Below are positions 31,965-43,200 of a stretch of DNA of 64,000 nt, in pieces. How positions within the stretch are numbered: the stretch's first letter is position 1; every line of letters starts with the position of its first letter. A program made the translations under genes and the position numbers. Below the pieces are notes generated by a model. That model saw only the letters and a program-made list of their open reading frames with translations. It did not search any database and was not told the origin of the DNA. Source of the stretch: Rugalucina vietnamica (taxonomy: Eukaryota > Mollusca > Bivalvia > Lucinida > Lucinidae); NCBI GenBank assembly GCA_964017185.1, contig OZ024875.1:51331895-51395894 (forward strand). The letters are read 5' to 3'.

Positions 31965-32240
31965 CATCAGGAAAACATGTCCGTGTAATGTATACCCCCT
32001 TATACCCCACGTTTATATAGCAAAACTGGGGAACACAGGGGTAAACCTATTTTTATTATTTTTGCTCCAAAACATAAATTGTGGATACTCGTTAGAACCG
32101 CCTCGCCGAGGCGGTTCTAACGTGTACCCGCAATCTATGTTTTGAGCGAAAATAAGAAAAATATCAAAATTTTCAGCTGAAAATATTCAATTTTTAAAGC
32201 TAAAAAAATCTCATCATATTGCATGGGCAAGTTTTGTTAA
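31965..32240 (-). mobile_element. HP MITE, reverse copy
   Basis: Starts CATCAGGAAAACATGTCCGT. The hairpin is intact and the distal end is slightly decayed (GGGCAAGTTTTGTTAACACTG). Confidence 0.9.
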
Positions 32241-32512
32241 CACTGATAGACACACCTATATTATACTGCCAAGCTTAAAACTGATTAGATTCTTAGCCAT
32301 CGACACTATTGCCTTCTCTGCCCGCAGTGAGTTTAAGACTGTTTTTCCATTGAGCCATGCTACGAACTCAAAAGATTTTATGATCCTCTCAGAGTGCAAG
32401 GCTTTATCTAGATGTTGCAGGTCTTCTGGATTCAGGATTCTGCATAAGGGAATTAAAAAGTAATAAATAAGCAATGATCAAGAACTGGTGCAATCAGAAG
32501 CAGTCCCACCCT

Positions 32513-32783
32513 TAAAACATGTCCGTGAAATGAATACCCCCTTAAACCCCACTTTTATATAGCAAAAAAGAGGGTTTGCAGGGGTATACCTATTTTTCCT
32601 ATTTTTGCTCCAAAACATAGATTGTGGGTACTCGTTAGAACCGCCTCACCGAGGCGGTTCTAACGTGTATCCACAATCTAGGTTTTGAGCAAAAATAAGA
32701 AAAATATCAAAACTTTTCTTCTGAAAATTTTCATTTTTTACAACTTAAAAAATTGTATATTGCATGGGCATGTTTTCGTAATG
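32513..32783 (-). mobile_element. HP MITE, reverse copy
   Basis: Lacks the outermost CATCAGG but otherwise runs from AAAACATGTCCGTG to CATGTTTTCGTAATG, with the hairpin. Confidence 0.9.
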
Positions 32784-32844
32784 AAACAACAAAAAGACAT
32801 TGAGGTAATGATGCAAGCAGAACATAACGCAAACCGAGTGGGCA

Positions 32845-33043
32845 CATTACGAAAACTTGCCCATGCAATAAACAGAGATTTTTTGAGATTTAAAAATTGA
32901 AAATTTTCAGCTGAAAAATTTTGATATTTTTCTTATTTTTGCTCAAAACATAAGAAAAGTAGGTATACCACAGCAAACCCTAGTTTTGCTATATAAAGTG
33001 GGGTTTAAGGGGGTATACGTCTCACGGACATGTTTTCCTGATG
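32845..33043 (+). mobile_element. HP MITE, forward copy lacking the hairpin
   Basis: Begins CATTACGAAAACTTGCCCAT and ends ACGGACATGTTTTCCTGATG. At the place of the hairpin it reads GCTCAAAACATAAGAAAAGT, so the whole stem-loop is gone while both flanks stay intact. Confidence 0.9.
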
Positions 33044-33414
33044 ATCAATTTCCCAAAGGTGTCATATAGCAAGCCAAGTGAGAAGCTATTTCCATCAAGA
33101 AAACTCGGACCGTCGCTACCATTGACTGATTTGTTTGTTATGTTCTAGTCAACAAGTTTTAGTCATGTAAGAACCAGGGATGTTGTTCTCGTACTTGTAT
33201 TCGCACTCGTATTTAACGAGTATATTTTACAGTACTCAGCAATACTGAGTACTCAGCAAAATGTTTTAGTACAAATACTCATGCTTACTCAAGTACTGAT
33301 GCAAAGCCCTGCACTTATGAGTACTTTACGAGTAAAGCAGAATACGTTTAGAAATGTTTCATCATGAAATTTTGAAAATTATTTTGAGTGGATTTCTTCC
33401 TATGTAACCGGGTA

Positions 33415-35768
33415 GATATATCACACCGTACAACTGACTGACTGGAAGACAGATTACTGACTGGAAGACAGATCAAGTGAAACTTGTTGGAAAGAGGGTA
33501 GGTAAAGATTTCTTGTTTGTAAAACACAAAAAGTGAAGCTGCTGCGCCCTGACGTTGATGGAGAAAGTCTTTGGTGTTTGGGGATACTGTAGCAGCAACC
33601 ATAATTTATTTCGTGCCCAAATAAGACTGCTATTATTGTTCCAGATTTTTTTTTTATTTTTTAATTTTCTTTTTTTCTGCTCCTGCCTTATGTCTACCAA
33701 GCAAAACATATAGCTTCCAATTACACACCATTAAACTATAGCTATTCAGCAAGAATTGTGCCAAATTTTATCCTGCAACTCTGTTTTATAAACGAACTGT
33801 AAGGGCATGAAGAGACCTAGTGTCCACAAAATTGATAACTCTACTGACAGATCACTTTACAAATGGATGTAAAGGAAGCCAGATCAGAGAATCTTAATGA
33901 TAACAATGAAGACAGATTTTCATTTCAGTTTGTCTCCAGGAAAAGAGTATTATGGATGCTATTGGCACTGACAGTGCTAATAAAACTGCTCTATTCTTAC
34001 TTCTGATCGGTTTACTAGTATTTTGCATCTATACACTGCGGTAGGCCCATACTTTTCCGGGGGTAGGTTTCAAATCCACGTTTTGTTCTTTGGGTATATA
34101 TTTTGCAGGTTGTAAATGTTGGGCCAGATATTCGATATGACACTTTAGGACTCTAAACATGTACGTTCTGGTTATAGTGTCCTAGCGGAATTATTCTTTT
34201 ACGGCTTTATTTGCAAAATATCCATGAATTTTGCTTTCCATAGAAATCAATGCAAACATTAGATTTTGTATGATTAGTTGGTTTGGAGATAACGCCTGAA
34301 GTTTAGGTCCGACGTCGTTTATTCATTCAGAACGATCAGATTCAACATTTTATTCCTGTTTTGCTGTCAAAAATTGAGTTTTGCGGTGTGCAGAAGCAAA
34401 AAGGCAAACTTGTATTCAGTGAAAATGGAGTTTCTTGCACATGACATATTGTATCCTCCATAGCATAAAGACAAACTGTTGCTAATTTCCATAAATTGGT
34501 CTGTAGCTAGGCCAAGGTATGAAATATATGTGATGAAAATTTCAATATCGCCAGAAAAAAGAAAAATGTATTTTTTTTCAAGCTTTCCACAAGGGCTAAA
34601 AGTGTTCCCTAACTTATTTCCATGTGTATATTAACATTGAAGTAAAGAGATCTGCTTGCCGCAATTATGCTTATTTAGTCAGTAGACATTGCATACATGT
34701 GTATATATTTTTCTAAGATTTGAAAGCTAAAGTGCAAATTGAGAATTTGAGAACAAAGTTTACAAAGTAAGCCAAGCATTGGTTGCCTTTTCAACAATAG
34801 AAACATACATGTACAGTAGTAGGCATATCACCGCAATGTGATTAAACATAAAGTGTCAGAGTGAAATTACAACAGCGTTTAAGGCTGCTGTAACTTTTGA
34901 TCACAAAATGTCAATACACATCTTTGACAACAGTTACTGTGTTTGGGCATGTCCACACACCTTGCAAGACACTTAAAATAACTTAAAATTCAGTAAAAAC
35001 TACTCTGCCATTAAATATACATAACAATATACATATACAACAGTTCTCACGGGCGATAAACCGACCAGTTGAAGAAAAATAATAATAACAGATTTTCGCT
35101 TGATGAAAGAAACAGTAAATAAAAACACAACAAGAGAATGGTCTGAATGTCAGTGTATAGATGCAAAATACTAGTAAACCGATCAGAAGTAAGAATAGAG
35201 CAGTTTTATTAGCATTGTCAGTGCTAATAGCATCCATAATACTCTTTTCATGGAGACAAACTGAAATGAAAATCTATCTTCATTGTTATCGTTAAGATTC
35301 TCTGGTCTGGCTCCTTTACATCTATTTGTAAAGTGATCTGTCACTAGAGTTATCAATTTTGTGGACACTAGGTCTCTTCATGCGCTTACAGTTTGTTTAT
35401 TAAACAGAGTTGCAGGATAAAATTTGGCACACTTCTTGCTGAATAGCTATAGTTTAAGGGTGTGTAATTGGAAGTTATATGTTTTGCTTTGTAGACATAG
35501 GGAAGGAGCAGAAAAAAGAAAATTAAAACAAATTCTGAAAAAATAATTTTCATGGATTGACAGCAGTTTTACTTGGGCACGAAATAAATTATGGTTGCTG
35601 CTACAGTATCCCCAAACACCAAAGACTTTCTCCATCAACGTCAGGGCGCAACAGATTCAGTTTTTGATTTTTACAAACAAGAAATCTTTACCTACCCTCT
35701 TTCCAACAAGTTTCACTTGATCTGTCTTCCAGTCAGTAATCTGTCTTCCAGTCAGTCGGTTGTATGGT
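33415..35768. mobile_element. 2.35 kb long inverted repeat with arms of about 620 bp
   Basis: The left arm (33415-34038) and right arm (35150-35768) are reverse complements with roughly nine of ten bases agreeing. Examples: GACTGGAAGACAGATCAAGT against ACTTGATCTGTCTTCCAGTC, and ATCGGTTTACTAGTATTTTG against CAAAATACTAGTAAACCGAT. The spacer of 1.1 kb holds no recognised gene. A short frame at 35183-35368 (minus) ends in a hydrophobic VLWMLLALTMLIKLLY stretch, and the left arm carries its disrupted counterpart. It could be a foldback element or an inverted duplication. Confidence 0.75.
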
Positions 35769-36237
35769 GTGTATATGGAAAATGCATTTGCTCTATTACT
35801 AAGTATGATCCAATATTTGACCTTGAGATCACTGTCACATTGACCTTATTTCATGGTTCAGTGATTGTGCCATAACTCTTCAATGTCATTGGGTATATGG
35901 ACAATGTGTTATTGGATTATGTCAGTAGGATCCAGCATTTGACTTACTAATAATAGTTAAATATATGTCGTATTTTCGTGGTTTAGGGTGTGGACAATAT
36001 GGTATAGACATTTGGGGAAGTAGGGTCCTATTATCGACTTTAAGATATACAGACCGTAAGCTCAACTTCTTGGTTCAGTGATTCTGCCATATACGACAGA
36101 ATGAAACATGCACATGCTGATTTGACTTCAGTGTGCCAAAGCCAGGAGCAGCCGAGCTTCGCTCTAAATACAAAATGCTGCTGAACTTTTCATTGATCTA
36201 TTTTTAAACTTGAAGCCAACATGTCTTATTACCATTT
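35769..36237. other. Gene-free stretch
   Basis: Contains TTGACCTTGAGATCACTGTC and GGTATATGGACAATG words reminiscent of dispersed repeats. No gene recognised. Confidence 0.4.
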
Positions 36238-36459
36238 GAGCTGCCTCATGGGAAAACCAACAATCTGCATGGGCGAAAATAAAGACGAAGGTCACCGAGA
36301 AGCTGATAGGCGCCTTTGATTCTTCTACACGGATAGTACAACCCTTCTTCTTCCTAAATACGAAATTTCATGCTTCTAGCCTGCTTCTGTGACTGTACAG
36401 CCTGATTTTTGTCGGACCTGTTCGGAAACCACATTGTTGGTTTTTCCACGAAGCGTCTC
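36238..36459. mobile_element. MITE with GAGCCGCCTCATG-type termini
   Basis: GAGCTGCCTCATGGGAAAAC to TTTTTCCACGAAGCGTCTC, with a shortened internal hairpin. Confidence 0.8.
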
Positions 36460-36749
36460 ATTTCTTGATTAGTATTTATCATACAAGCGCACACAGCTGG
36501 TGGTTCAATAAATAGTATACTATAGTAAACGACAAAAGTTCCGCACGTTTAGAAAACGTGATTCTGTGTGTACATGTATGTGTACGTCTTGGTGCCTTAT
36601 CGTAGGTAAATTGTTAAGTCCAGGCAAAAACTGTAAAAAAGCTTTTCAGGAGATGGTGTAGGGTGGACCAACAATCATGACGAAATTATGAAGCTGTTTC
36701 TGCATGTAGCTTTGGATCCACCTTAGTAATGAGAAATATTCGTCGTTTT

Positions 36750-37085
36750 TATTAAATAAAAATAAAATTGGAGTCCTTTAAGAGCAGTGAACATATTAAT
36801 CAGAAAGGGGATGGATCATACCGCGGTTTTGGCTACTTAAGCCTCTTCAGCAGCCTATGGATTTGGCAACATGGAGCCAAAGTGAAATACTGCAATTTTG
36901 CATCTTTTTAACAGGAATTTCGATACAAAGACTAGTAAAATCTAAATGGGACCAAATATATTACGTAAATAGTTGGTTAAAAATGAATCTAAACTCAAAA
37001 TATTTTTTTATCTCAGAATACCGTCACTGATCTCAAAGGACCAAAAGCAAAATATAATCTTCACTATGGATGATGTACGGTGAAA
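36750..37085 (+). repeat. Direct repeat shared with 47140-47480
   Basis: GTCCTTTAAGAGCAGTGAAC, ATACCGCGGTTTTGGCTACT, AAGCCTCTTCAG, AATGAATCTAAACT and GATCTCAAAGGACCAAAAG occur in the same order in both places. The family is unknown. Confidence 0.75.
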
Positions 37086-37232
37086 CCTTTTAGGGCCGCC
37101 ACAAGGCACAACACCAGTTATGGCGAAGGTATTGACTGTATATAACATAGCTTTGTTACTCTGATGCTATTAATGTAATGATGATTATGATTGTTTGAAA
37201 TTGTCGTACGAAACTGGGTTTTAATGAGTATT

Positions 37233-37803
37233 TTAGCTCATCTGAGCCGAAGGCTCGTAGATGAACTTATAGGATGGTCATGCACTGGCGGCGGCGTCGT
37301 CCAAAATGTTCAAACCTCTGAAAACACCGGGCCAATCAAATTTGATGATCCTTAGAAAGGGGGAACGAAAGTTTATCAAATGGTCTAGGTCGCATGACCA
37401 AGATGACCACCAGGGCTATAAATAGCGACACTCCTTAAAAGTCTTCTTCTCCAAAACCAGAAGGCCTATGAGTTTGAAACTTGTCATGGAACATCAAGAA
37501 AAAGAGCTCTAGAAAGACTATATAAATTATTCCCTTTGGTTTATCATGACCTATTTTATGACAAGGTCAACGTATGTCCCCTATGCATTTAAATGGGGGA
37601 AAATGGTAAAATGCCATTTGATGAGGAAGACTTACTGGCATTAGGCAGATGGACAAAAGATTTATGTTCATTAAAACAATGGCACAGGATGTTGCCTGTC
37701 TCTCATCTGTGTCTATATACACAAGGAGACTTTGCTTAAGGACGTGTATTCAAGTATATGGTACATCTCAGGTGAGCGTAAACAGACCCATTGGTCCTCT
37801 GGC
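37233..37803 (+). repeat. AGCTCACCTGAGC dispersed repeat, short forward copy
   Basis: From TTTAGCTCATCTGAGCCGAA to CCCATTGGTCCTCTGG, with one internal unit (GACCAAGATGACCACCA, AGAAGGCCTATGAGTTTGAA). Confidence 0.8.
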
Positions 37804-38164
37804 TGTTTCGTTCTCGGCGTTTGATCTTTGCATGTGCAAAACTTTTGTCCTGAACTATATTCATTAAAACTTGACAGGAATCGTTATGATCGGTTTACGG
37901 TTACTTCTTTCCAAAAGGTAAATTGAAGAAAAAGTGGAAAAAATAGATAGAAAGATACACATTTAGGAAATAGGGGTGGGGCAAAGAAAATGGAGAATAC
38001 AACTTAAGTGCTTGTATTTTTCACATGAAATGGATTTAGTGCCAATACGTGATCAGTTTTTTTAGGTAAACACCAATTATTAACTTGTATATAAAATGTA
38101 CCATTAATAAGAAATGAAATGGTTTCTTGCAAAAATATTGGAATTTAACTCTTTTGGCGTAACT

Positions 38165-38340
38165 ATACTGCGAAAACTTGCCCATGCAGTATAATAATTA
38201 CAGAGATATTTTTAGGTGTAAAACTGAAAATGTCATCGTAAAAAATTGGTATTTTTAATATTTTTGCTCAAAACATTGATTGTTAGAACCGCCCCACTGA
38301 TGCGATTCGGACGAATACCCACAATCAATCTTATGACAGA
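38165..38340 (+). mobile_element. HP MITE, decayed forward copy
   Basis: GCGAAAACTTGCCCATGCAG, TTTTTGCTCAAAACATTGAT, a shortened hairpin GAACCGCCCCACTGATGCG and ACCCACAATCAAT; the right half is missing. Confidence 0.7.
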
Positions 38341-38362
38341 ATCCTGAAACGTTTGTAGTTTT

Positions 38363-38467
38363 GAGACGCGTCATGAGAAACCCTATGCCTATGCGACTGC
38401 ACAGCTGCTGAACAGCGCATTTGTTTTCGCTACACGGATAACACATTTCTCTTCTTCTTAACAACCA
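38363..38467. mobile_element. MITE fragment of the GAGCCGCCTCATG family
   Basis: GAGACGCGTCATGAGAAACC, then GCATTTGTTTTCGCTACACG and GATAACACATTTCTCTTCTT, as in the other copies, then lost. Confidence 0.6.
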
Positions 38468-38934
38468 GGCAAATAGCAGCTTAGCAATCCAGGTGTTTCA
38501 AGCATACTTAATTAGTTTTCAAAAAAGATAAAATTGACATTTCCTGTCCAATTATTGGTATCAACCCAAGTCCTTGAAATGTACATCATCACCTTGTATT
38601 TATCTCTAATTGGTAACAATAAGATGGAATTGACCGATGTTGATTTCTCGTTTCAAACATTTCAATAAAATAGACTAAAAATGAAATAGACCAAGGTGAT
38701 TGTTCGACAGCTTTTGGCTGTTTTAAGAAATGCCCATCTTTTACTTTATTTAAATTGCACCTGGATGATTATTGTGGACTTTTGACAACTGATTTCGAGA
38801 TGTCTGAAACTTGTGAACTGCTAAGCTGGTATTTGCGCGGTTGCAAATCCCGAATAAAGTAATCTGTGTTACGCGACGTCACCAAACTCACAACGACGTT
38901 ACTAGTATTGGATTAAAAATTAGTAATTCAACTT

Positions 38935-39222
38935 CATCAGGAAAACATATCCGTGCAATGTATACCCCCTCATACCCCACTTTTATATAGTAAAACTGGG
39001 GAATGCAGGGGTAAACCTATTTTTCTTATTTTTGCATCAAAACATAGATTGTGGGTACTCGCTAGAACTGCCTTGACGAGGCGGTTCTAACGAGTACCCA
39101 CAATCTACTAGTATGTTTTGAGCAAAAATAAGACAAAATATAAAAAATTGTCCATTGAAAATTTTCATTTGTTACAACTTTAAAAATCACTGTATATTAC
39201 ATGGGCATGTTTTTTCGTAATG
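38935..39222 (-). mobile_element. HP MITE, reverse copy
   Basis: CATCAGGAAAACATATCCGT to GGGCATGTTTTTTCGTAATG. The hairpin has a few mismatches. Confidence 0.9.
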
Positions 39223-39399
39223 AATTATGCTACCAGTTTATATACGCTTGTATAATTATTTAGAAAGTTAAATCATGATGATAGCAATCTTGAAGAATCT
39301 ACATGTACGTATTTTCTTTCCCCGAAAGGTTGTAGAAGTACAAAAAAATGATAATGCAAATGATAATTAGAAAATTCAAATAATTTCTGTTAACATGGT

Positions 39400-39545
39400 T
39401 AAAGACGTGAAATATGGCCTTTATTTCACTCATGAAGTGAGAAATATGTACATTTCATTCGTGGCTTCGCCACACATAAAATATAAATATTTTTCACTTC
39501 ACTCGTGAAATAAAAGCCATATTTAACAGAAACATTTGAATATCC
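39400..39545. repeat. Imperfect palindrome of about 145 bp
   Basis: AATATGGCCTTTATTTCAC and TCATGAAGTGAGAAATAT are answered by ATATTTTTCACTTCACTCGT and GAAATAAAAGCCATATTT around a TGGCTTCGCCA turn. Confidence 0.8.
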
Positions 39546-39862
39546 TTACACTGTGAAAACAAATAATTTTGTTAGAAAAATGCAAATAAGTATCTTTGCA
39601 TAGCTTGGCCCCTTGGAAAAAGTACAATGCATTTATGTGAATACGCCTCGGCAAGGCATACAAAAATGTTTTATTTACATTTTATCTATATCATTTCTAA
39701 GCATTACTTTAAACATAGCAGGTAGATCTTTGTCCAGGTAGATCCAATTCCCGAAAATGTTCACGTTATTCATGAAATTTTATAACCGAAATGAAAAAAA
39801 AATGTTGAAATCCTTAGCGCGTTATGCCACAGTGATTTTACAAACTAAGATGGTAAAAGGTT

Positions 39863-40273
39863 ATGATTGTGATAAAACATGTTTTCGTTTTGTTTTGTTT
39901 CTTCAGAGGGAACCCCAATTTTTATCTGTGGACAAGCTTGATACTGAGCTTGTTTGTTGTCTTGATATACCTTGACATGCGTGTCCGAGAGCGAGTAACA
40001 CAAAGGATTATGATGCTGGACAGTCAAATGGTTACTGGCTATAGGTCGTTGGCCACCAATGAAGACGGGTTTCTACGGGGGTATCGCATAAGTGACTCTC
40101 TATACGGTACCAAGTCAAAGTCTTTACAGCATCGTAACCTAAATATCACCAGGACGTACAGAATTTCGTTGACAAAAGACGAACAAGAAGCTCTAGGAAA
40201 CTCGCCATTGGCAAAACAGATTCGGCAAATACGTGCTAAGAAGGCATGCAGCCCTGAAAACTTGCTCGCAATG
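39863..40273 (+). CDS. CHST15-like: CHST exon 1: anchor and stem
   Basis: From ATG at 39863 it gives 137 residues: hydrophobic WTSLILSLFVVLIYL, then a basic stem with RVRERVTQRIMM and LTKDEQEALGNSP. The first codons overlap a pyrimidine-rich tract ending TTTCTTCAG at 39906, which looks like a splice acceptor. The exon may therefore start at 39907 with an undetected exon upstream. The exon ends ATG before GTAGT, a weak donor, in phase 0. Confidence 0.65.
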
Positions 40274-43200
40274 GTAGTCATTACGAAAACATGCCCATGC
40301 AATATACAGGGATTTTTTTCAAAAGCAAAAATTGAAAATTTTATTGGAAAAATTTTGATATTTTTCTTATTTTTGCTCAAAACATAGATTGTGGGTACTG
40401 GTACCCACAATCTATGTTTTGGAGCAAAAATAAGAAAATTAGGTATACCCCTGCATACCCCAGTTTTTCTATATAAAAGTGGGGTTTAAGGGGGGTATTT
40501 ATTGCATGGACATGTTTGCTTGATGCATTTTAGCAATTTGCTGTTTATCAGCTTGAACGTGAAAATAATACCAAACATTCAAACGTCGTGGTGACGCTGA
40601 GGCGATGGCAGACTCTAAGACCTATGAGCTGACAGGTCTGCTAACAATAACAAAACCTTGGTTTTACAATTGCGTTTCTAATAGCATCAGTCACATATTC
40701 AAAATTTTGCATTACTAGTTTGCTTTGTGTTCAATGGATACAAATTTTGTAAGGATACTCTTTCTGCATTTATTGGTTGTTCCAACCGCTTTTTAGCTCA
40801 CCTGAGCCGAAGGCCCACAATGGATGACTATGCTCCCTCGTCCGTCCGTCCGTCGTCGTCCGTCGTCCGTTCACAATTTTAAAGATCTTCTCCTCTGAAA
40901 CCGCTGGATTAATCAAAGCCAAACTTCACGCGGAGCATCCTTATGAAGGGGGGAACGAAATTTTATATAAATGGTCCAGGTCACATACCCAAGATGGCCG
41001 CCATGCCCATATAAATTAAAAACCATAAAAAATCTTCTTCTCTGGAACCGGTAAGCCAATTTCAATGAAACGTGTTATGTAGCATTGGGGACTCTGGCCC
41101 ATCATAATTTATATAAATCATGACCTTTGGTTGACCTTGACCTATTTTATTTCATTTTAGTTACATAGACTTTTCAATGGAAAAAGTGAAAACGTTGAAT
41201 TTTTCAGGAAGTTTTCAAGCCTATGACCTGAAAGTTGGTAGATACAGACACCATGTTGAACCAATAAAGTGTTGTGGGTATTAAAGGTCAAGGTCATTTC
41301 TTGACCTTGGCCAAAGGTCAGTTACAAATTAAATGTTAAACTTAATTTTCTCAGTAACGGCTTGACCAATCAAATCATATTTTATTTATAGTATCCTTGG
41401 GATTAGGGAACAAAAATTTGTATAAATGGTCGAGGTAACATGACCAAGATGGCCGCCATGGCTTTAAATAGCAAAAATCTTTAAACATCTTTTTCTCCAG
41501 AGCCAGAAAGCCTACGATTTTGAAACTTGGCATGAAGCATCAGGCAATGAAGCTCTACAAAGTTTATATAAATCATGACTCTGGAATGACCTTGATCTAT
41601 TCTAAGGCAAGGTCAACATACGTCGCCCATGCATTTGAATGGGGAAAATTGTCAAAATGCCATTTGAAGGGAAAATTTTTATGGCAATGGGCAAATGGAC
41701 TGAAGTTTTATGATTCTGAAAAAAATACCTCAGGGGCAGGTCTGGCCCCACCCCGGGGCAATATACATGTATATTACCATAATATTCAAAGATCTTCTTC
41801 TCTGAACCCGCTTGGCCAATCAAAGCCAAACTTCATGTGGAGCATTCTTAGGTAGGGGGAATACAAGTGTATATAAATGATCATGGTCACATGACCAAGA
41901 TGGTCGCCATGGCTATAAATAGCAAAAATCTTAAAAATCATCTTCTCCAGAACCAGAAGGCCTATGATTTTGAAACTTGGCATGAAGCATCAGGCAATGG
42001 AGCTCTACAAAGTTTATATAAATCATGACATTGGGATGACCTTGATCTATTTTTCTATTTTACGGCAAGGTCAACATAGGTTGCTTATGCATTTGAATGG
42101 GGAAATTTAGTAAAATGTTATTAAATGGGGAGAAACTTGCTGGGAGTATGCAAATGGACAGAAGATTTAGGGTTATGAAAAAAATGTCCTCAGGGGGTTG
42201 TCTGCCCCTGTCCCTGGGCTATACATGTATATGACCATAATATTCAAACATCTCCTTATCTGAAACCGCTTGGCCAATCAAAGCCAAACATTAAATGATG
42301 CATCGTTAGGAAAGGGGAGTGAAAGTTAATATAAATGGTCCAGGTCACATAACCAAGACGGCCGCCATGGATATAAATAGTAAAAACCATTATAAATTTT
42401 CTTCCTCAGAACCGGAAGACCTATGATTTTGAAACTTGACCTGAAGCATCAATGAATACAGTTCTTCATAGTTTGTATAAATCATGATCCTGGGATAGCT
42501 TTGACACAGTCAACTTAGATTTCATATCCCTGTTCTAAGGTGAGCGTTTACAGGACCATTGGTCCTCTTGTTTAATATGACACCTGAAAAAAGGTACAGG
42601 TAGGCAATGATCAGGAAAAGGCGCAATCAGAAAGAAATTCACAATCCAAATACCGAGGTGGGACAAAACTAAATTAACAATTAGGTACTAATACTTAAAA
42701 AAACATATCGTAAGCCGAGTGAGCATCTATTTCCGAATAGGCGGCTACTCAGTTACCCGAACTTAACTAAAACTATAAAAACGTACACAAGGTTCGAACA
42801 GCACAAAACATCGACACAAATAGAACCACAACAGAAATAGCGCCTTGGAAGGATCAGTTATATAAAATTACTTAGGGCGTTAAATCGATTTTACAGAGCT
42901 TTAACCTCACCCTTTTCTTCTTCAGCGGTTCACAACATTTGGTTAGTTGTTCGGTCCTCGTGGTGAACCTCTAACTAGTCAATGAATCATTAATTTGATT
43001 TTCTTCAAGCTCTGTCGCTATTATGTGAGCAGAATACATATGAAACATAAACCAATGTGTTTGATTGTGCATTGTATATTCTTATTTTAGGACCCGTTGC
43101 CGTTTCTTCCAAATTACAAAAGCCCCTGTTGGTACTCCACCGATCAGCGACTTCATTGTCTCCCCTTTTTCCTCTTGATTGGTGCCCCTAAATCAGGGAC

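Noticed and set aside
34983-35368. Two small membrane-protein-like frames in the long inverted repeat
   Set aside because: They overlap, are short, and the matching arm has stops; hydrophobicity alone does not support a gene.
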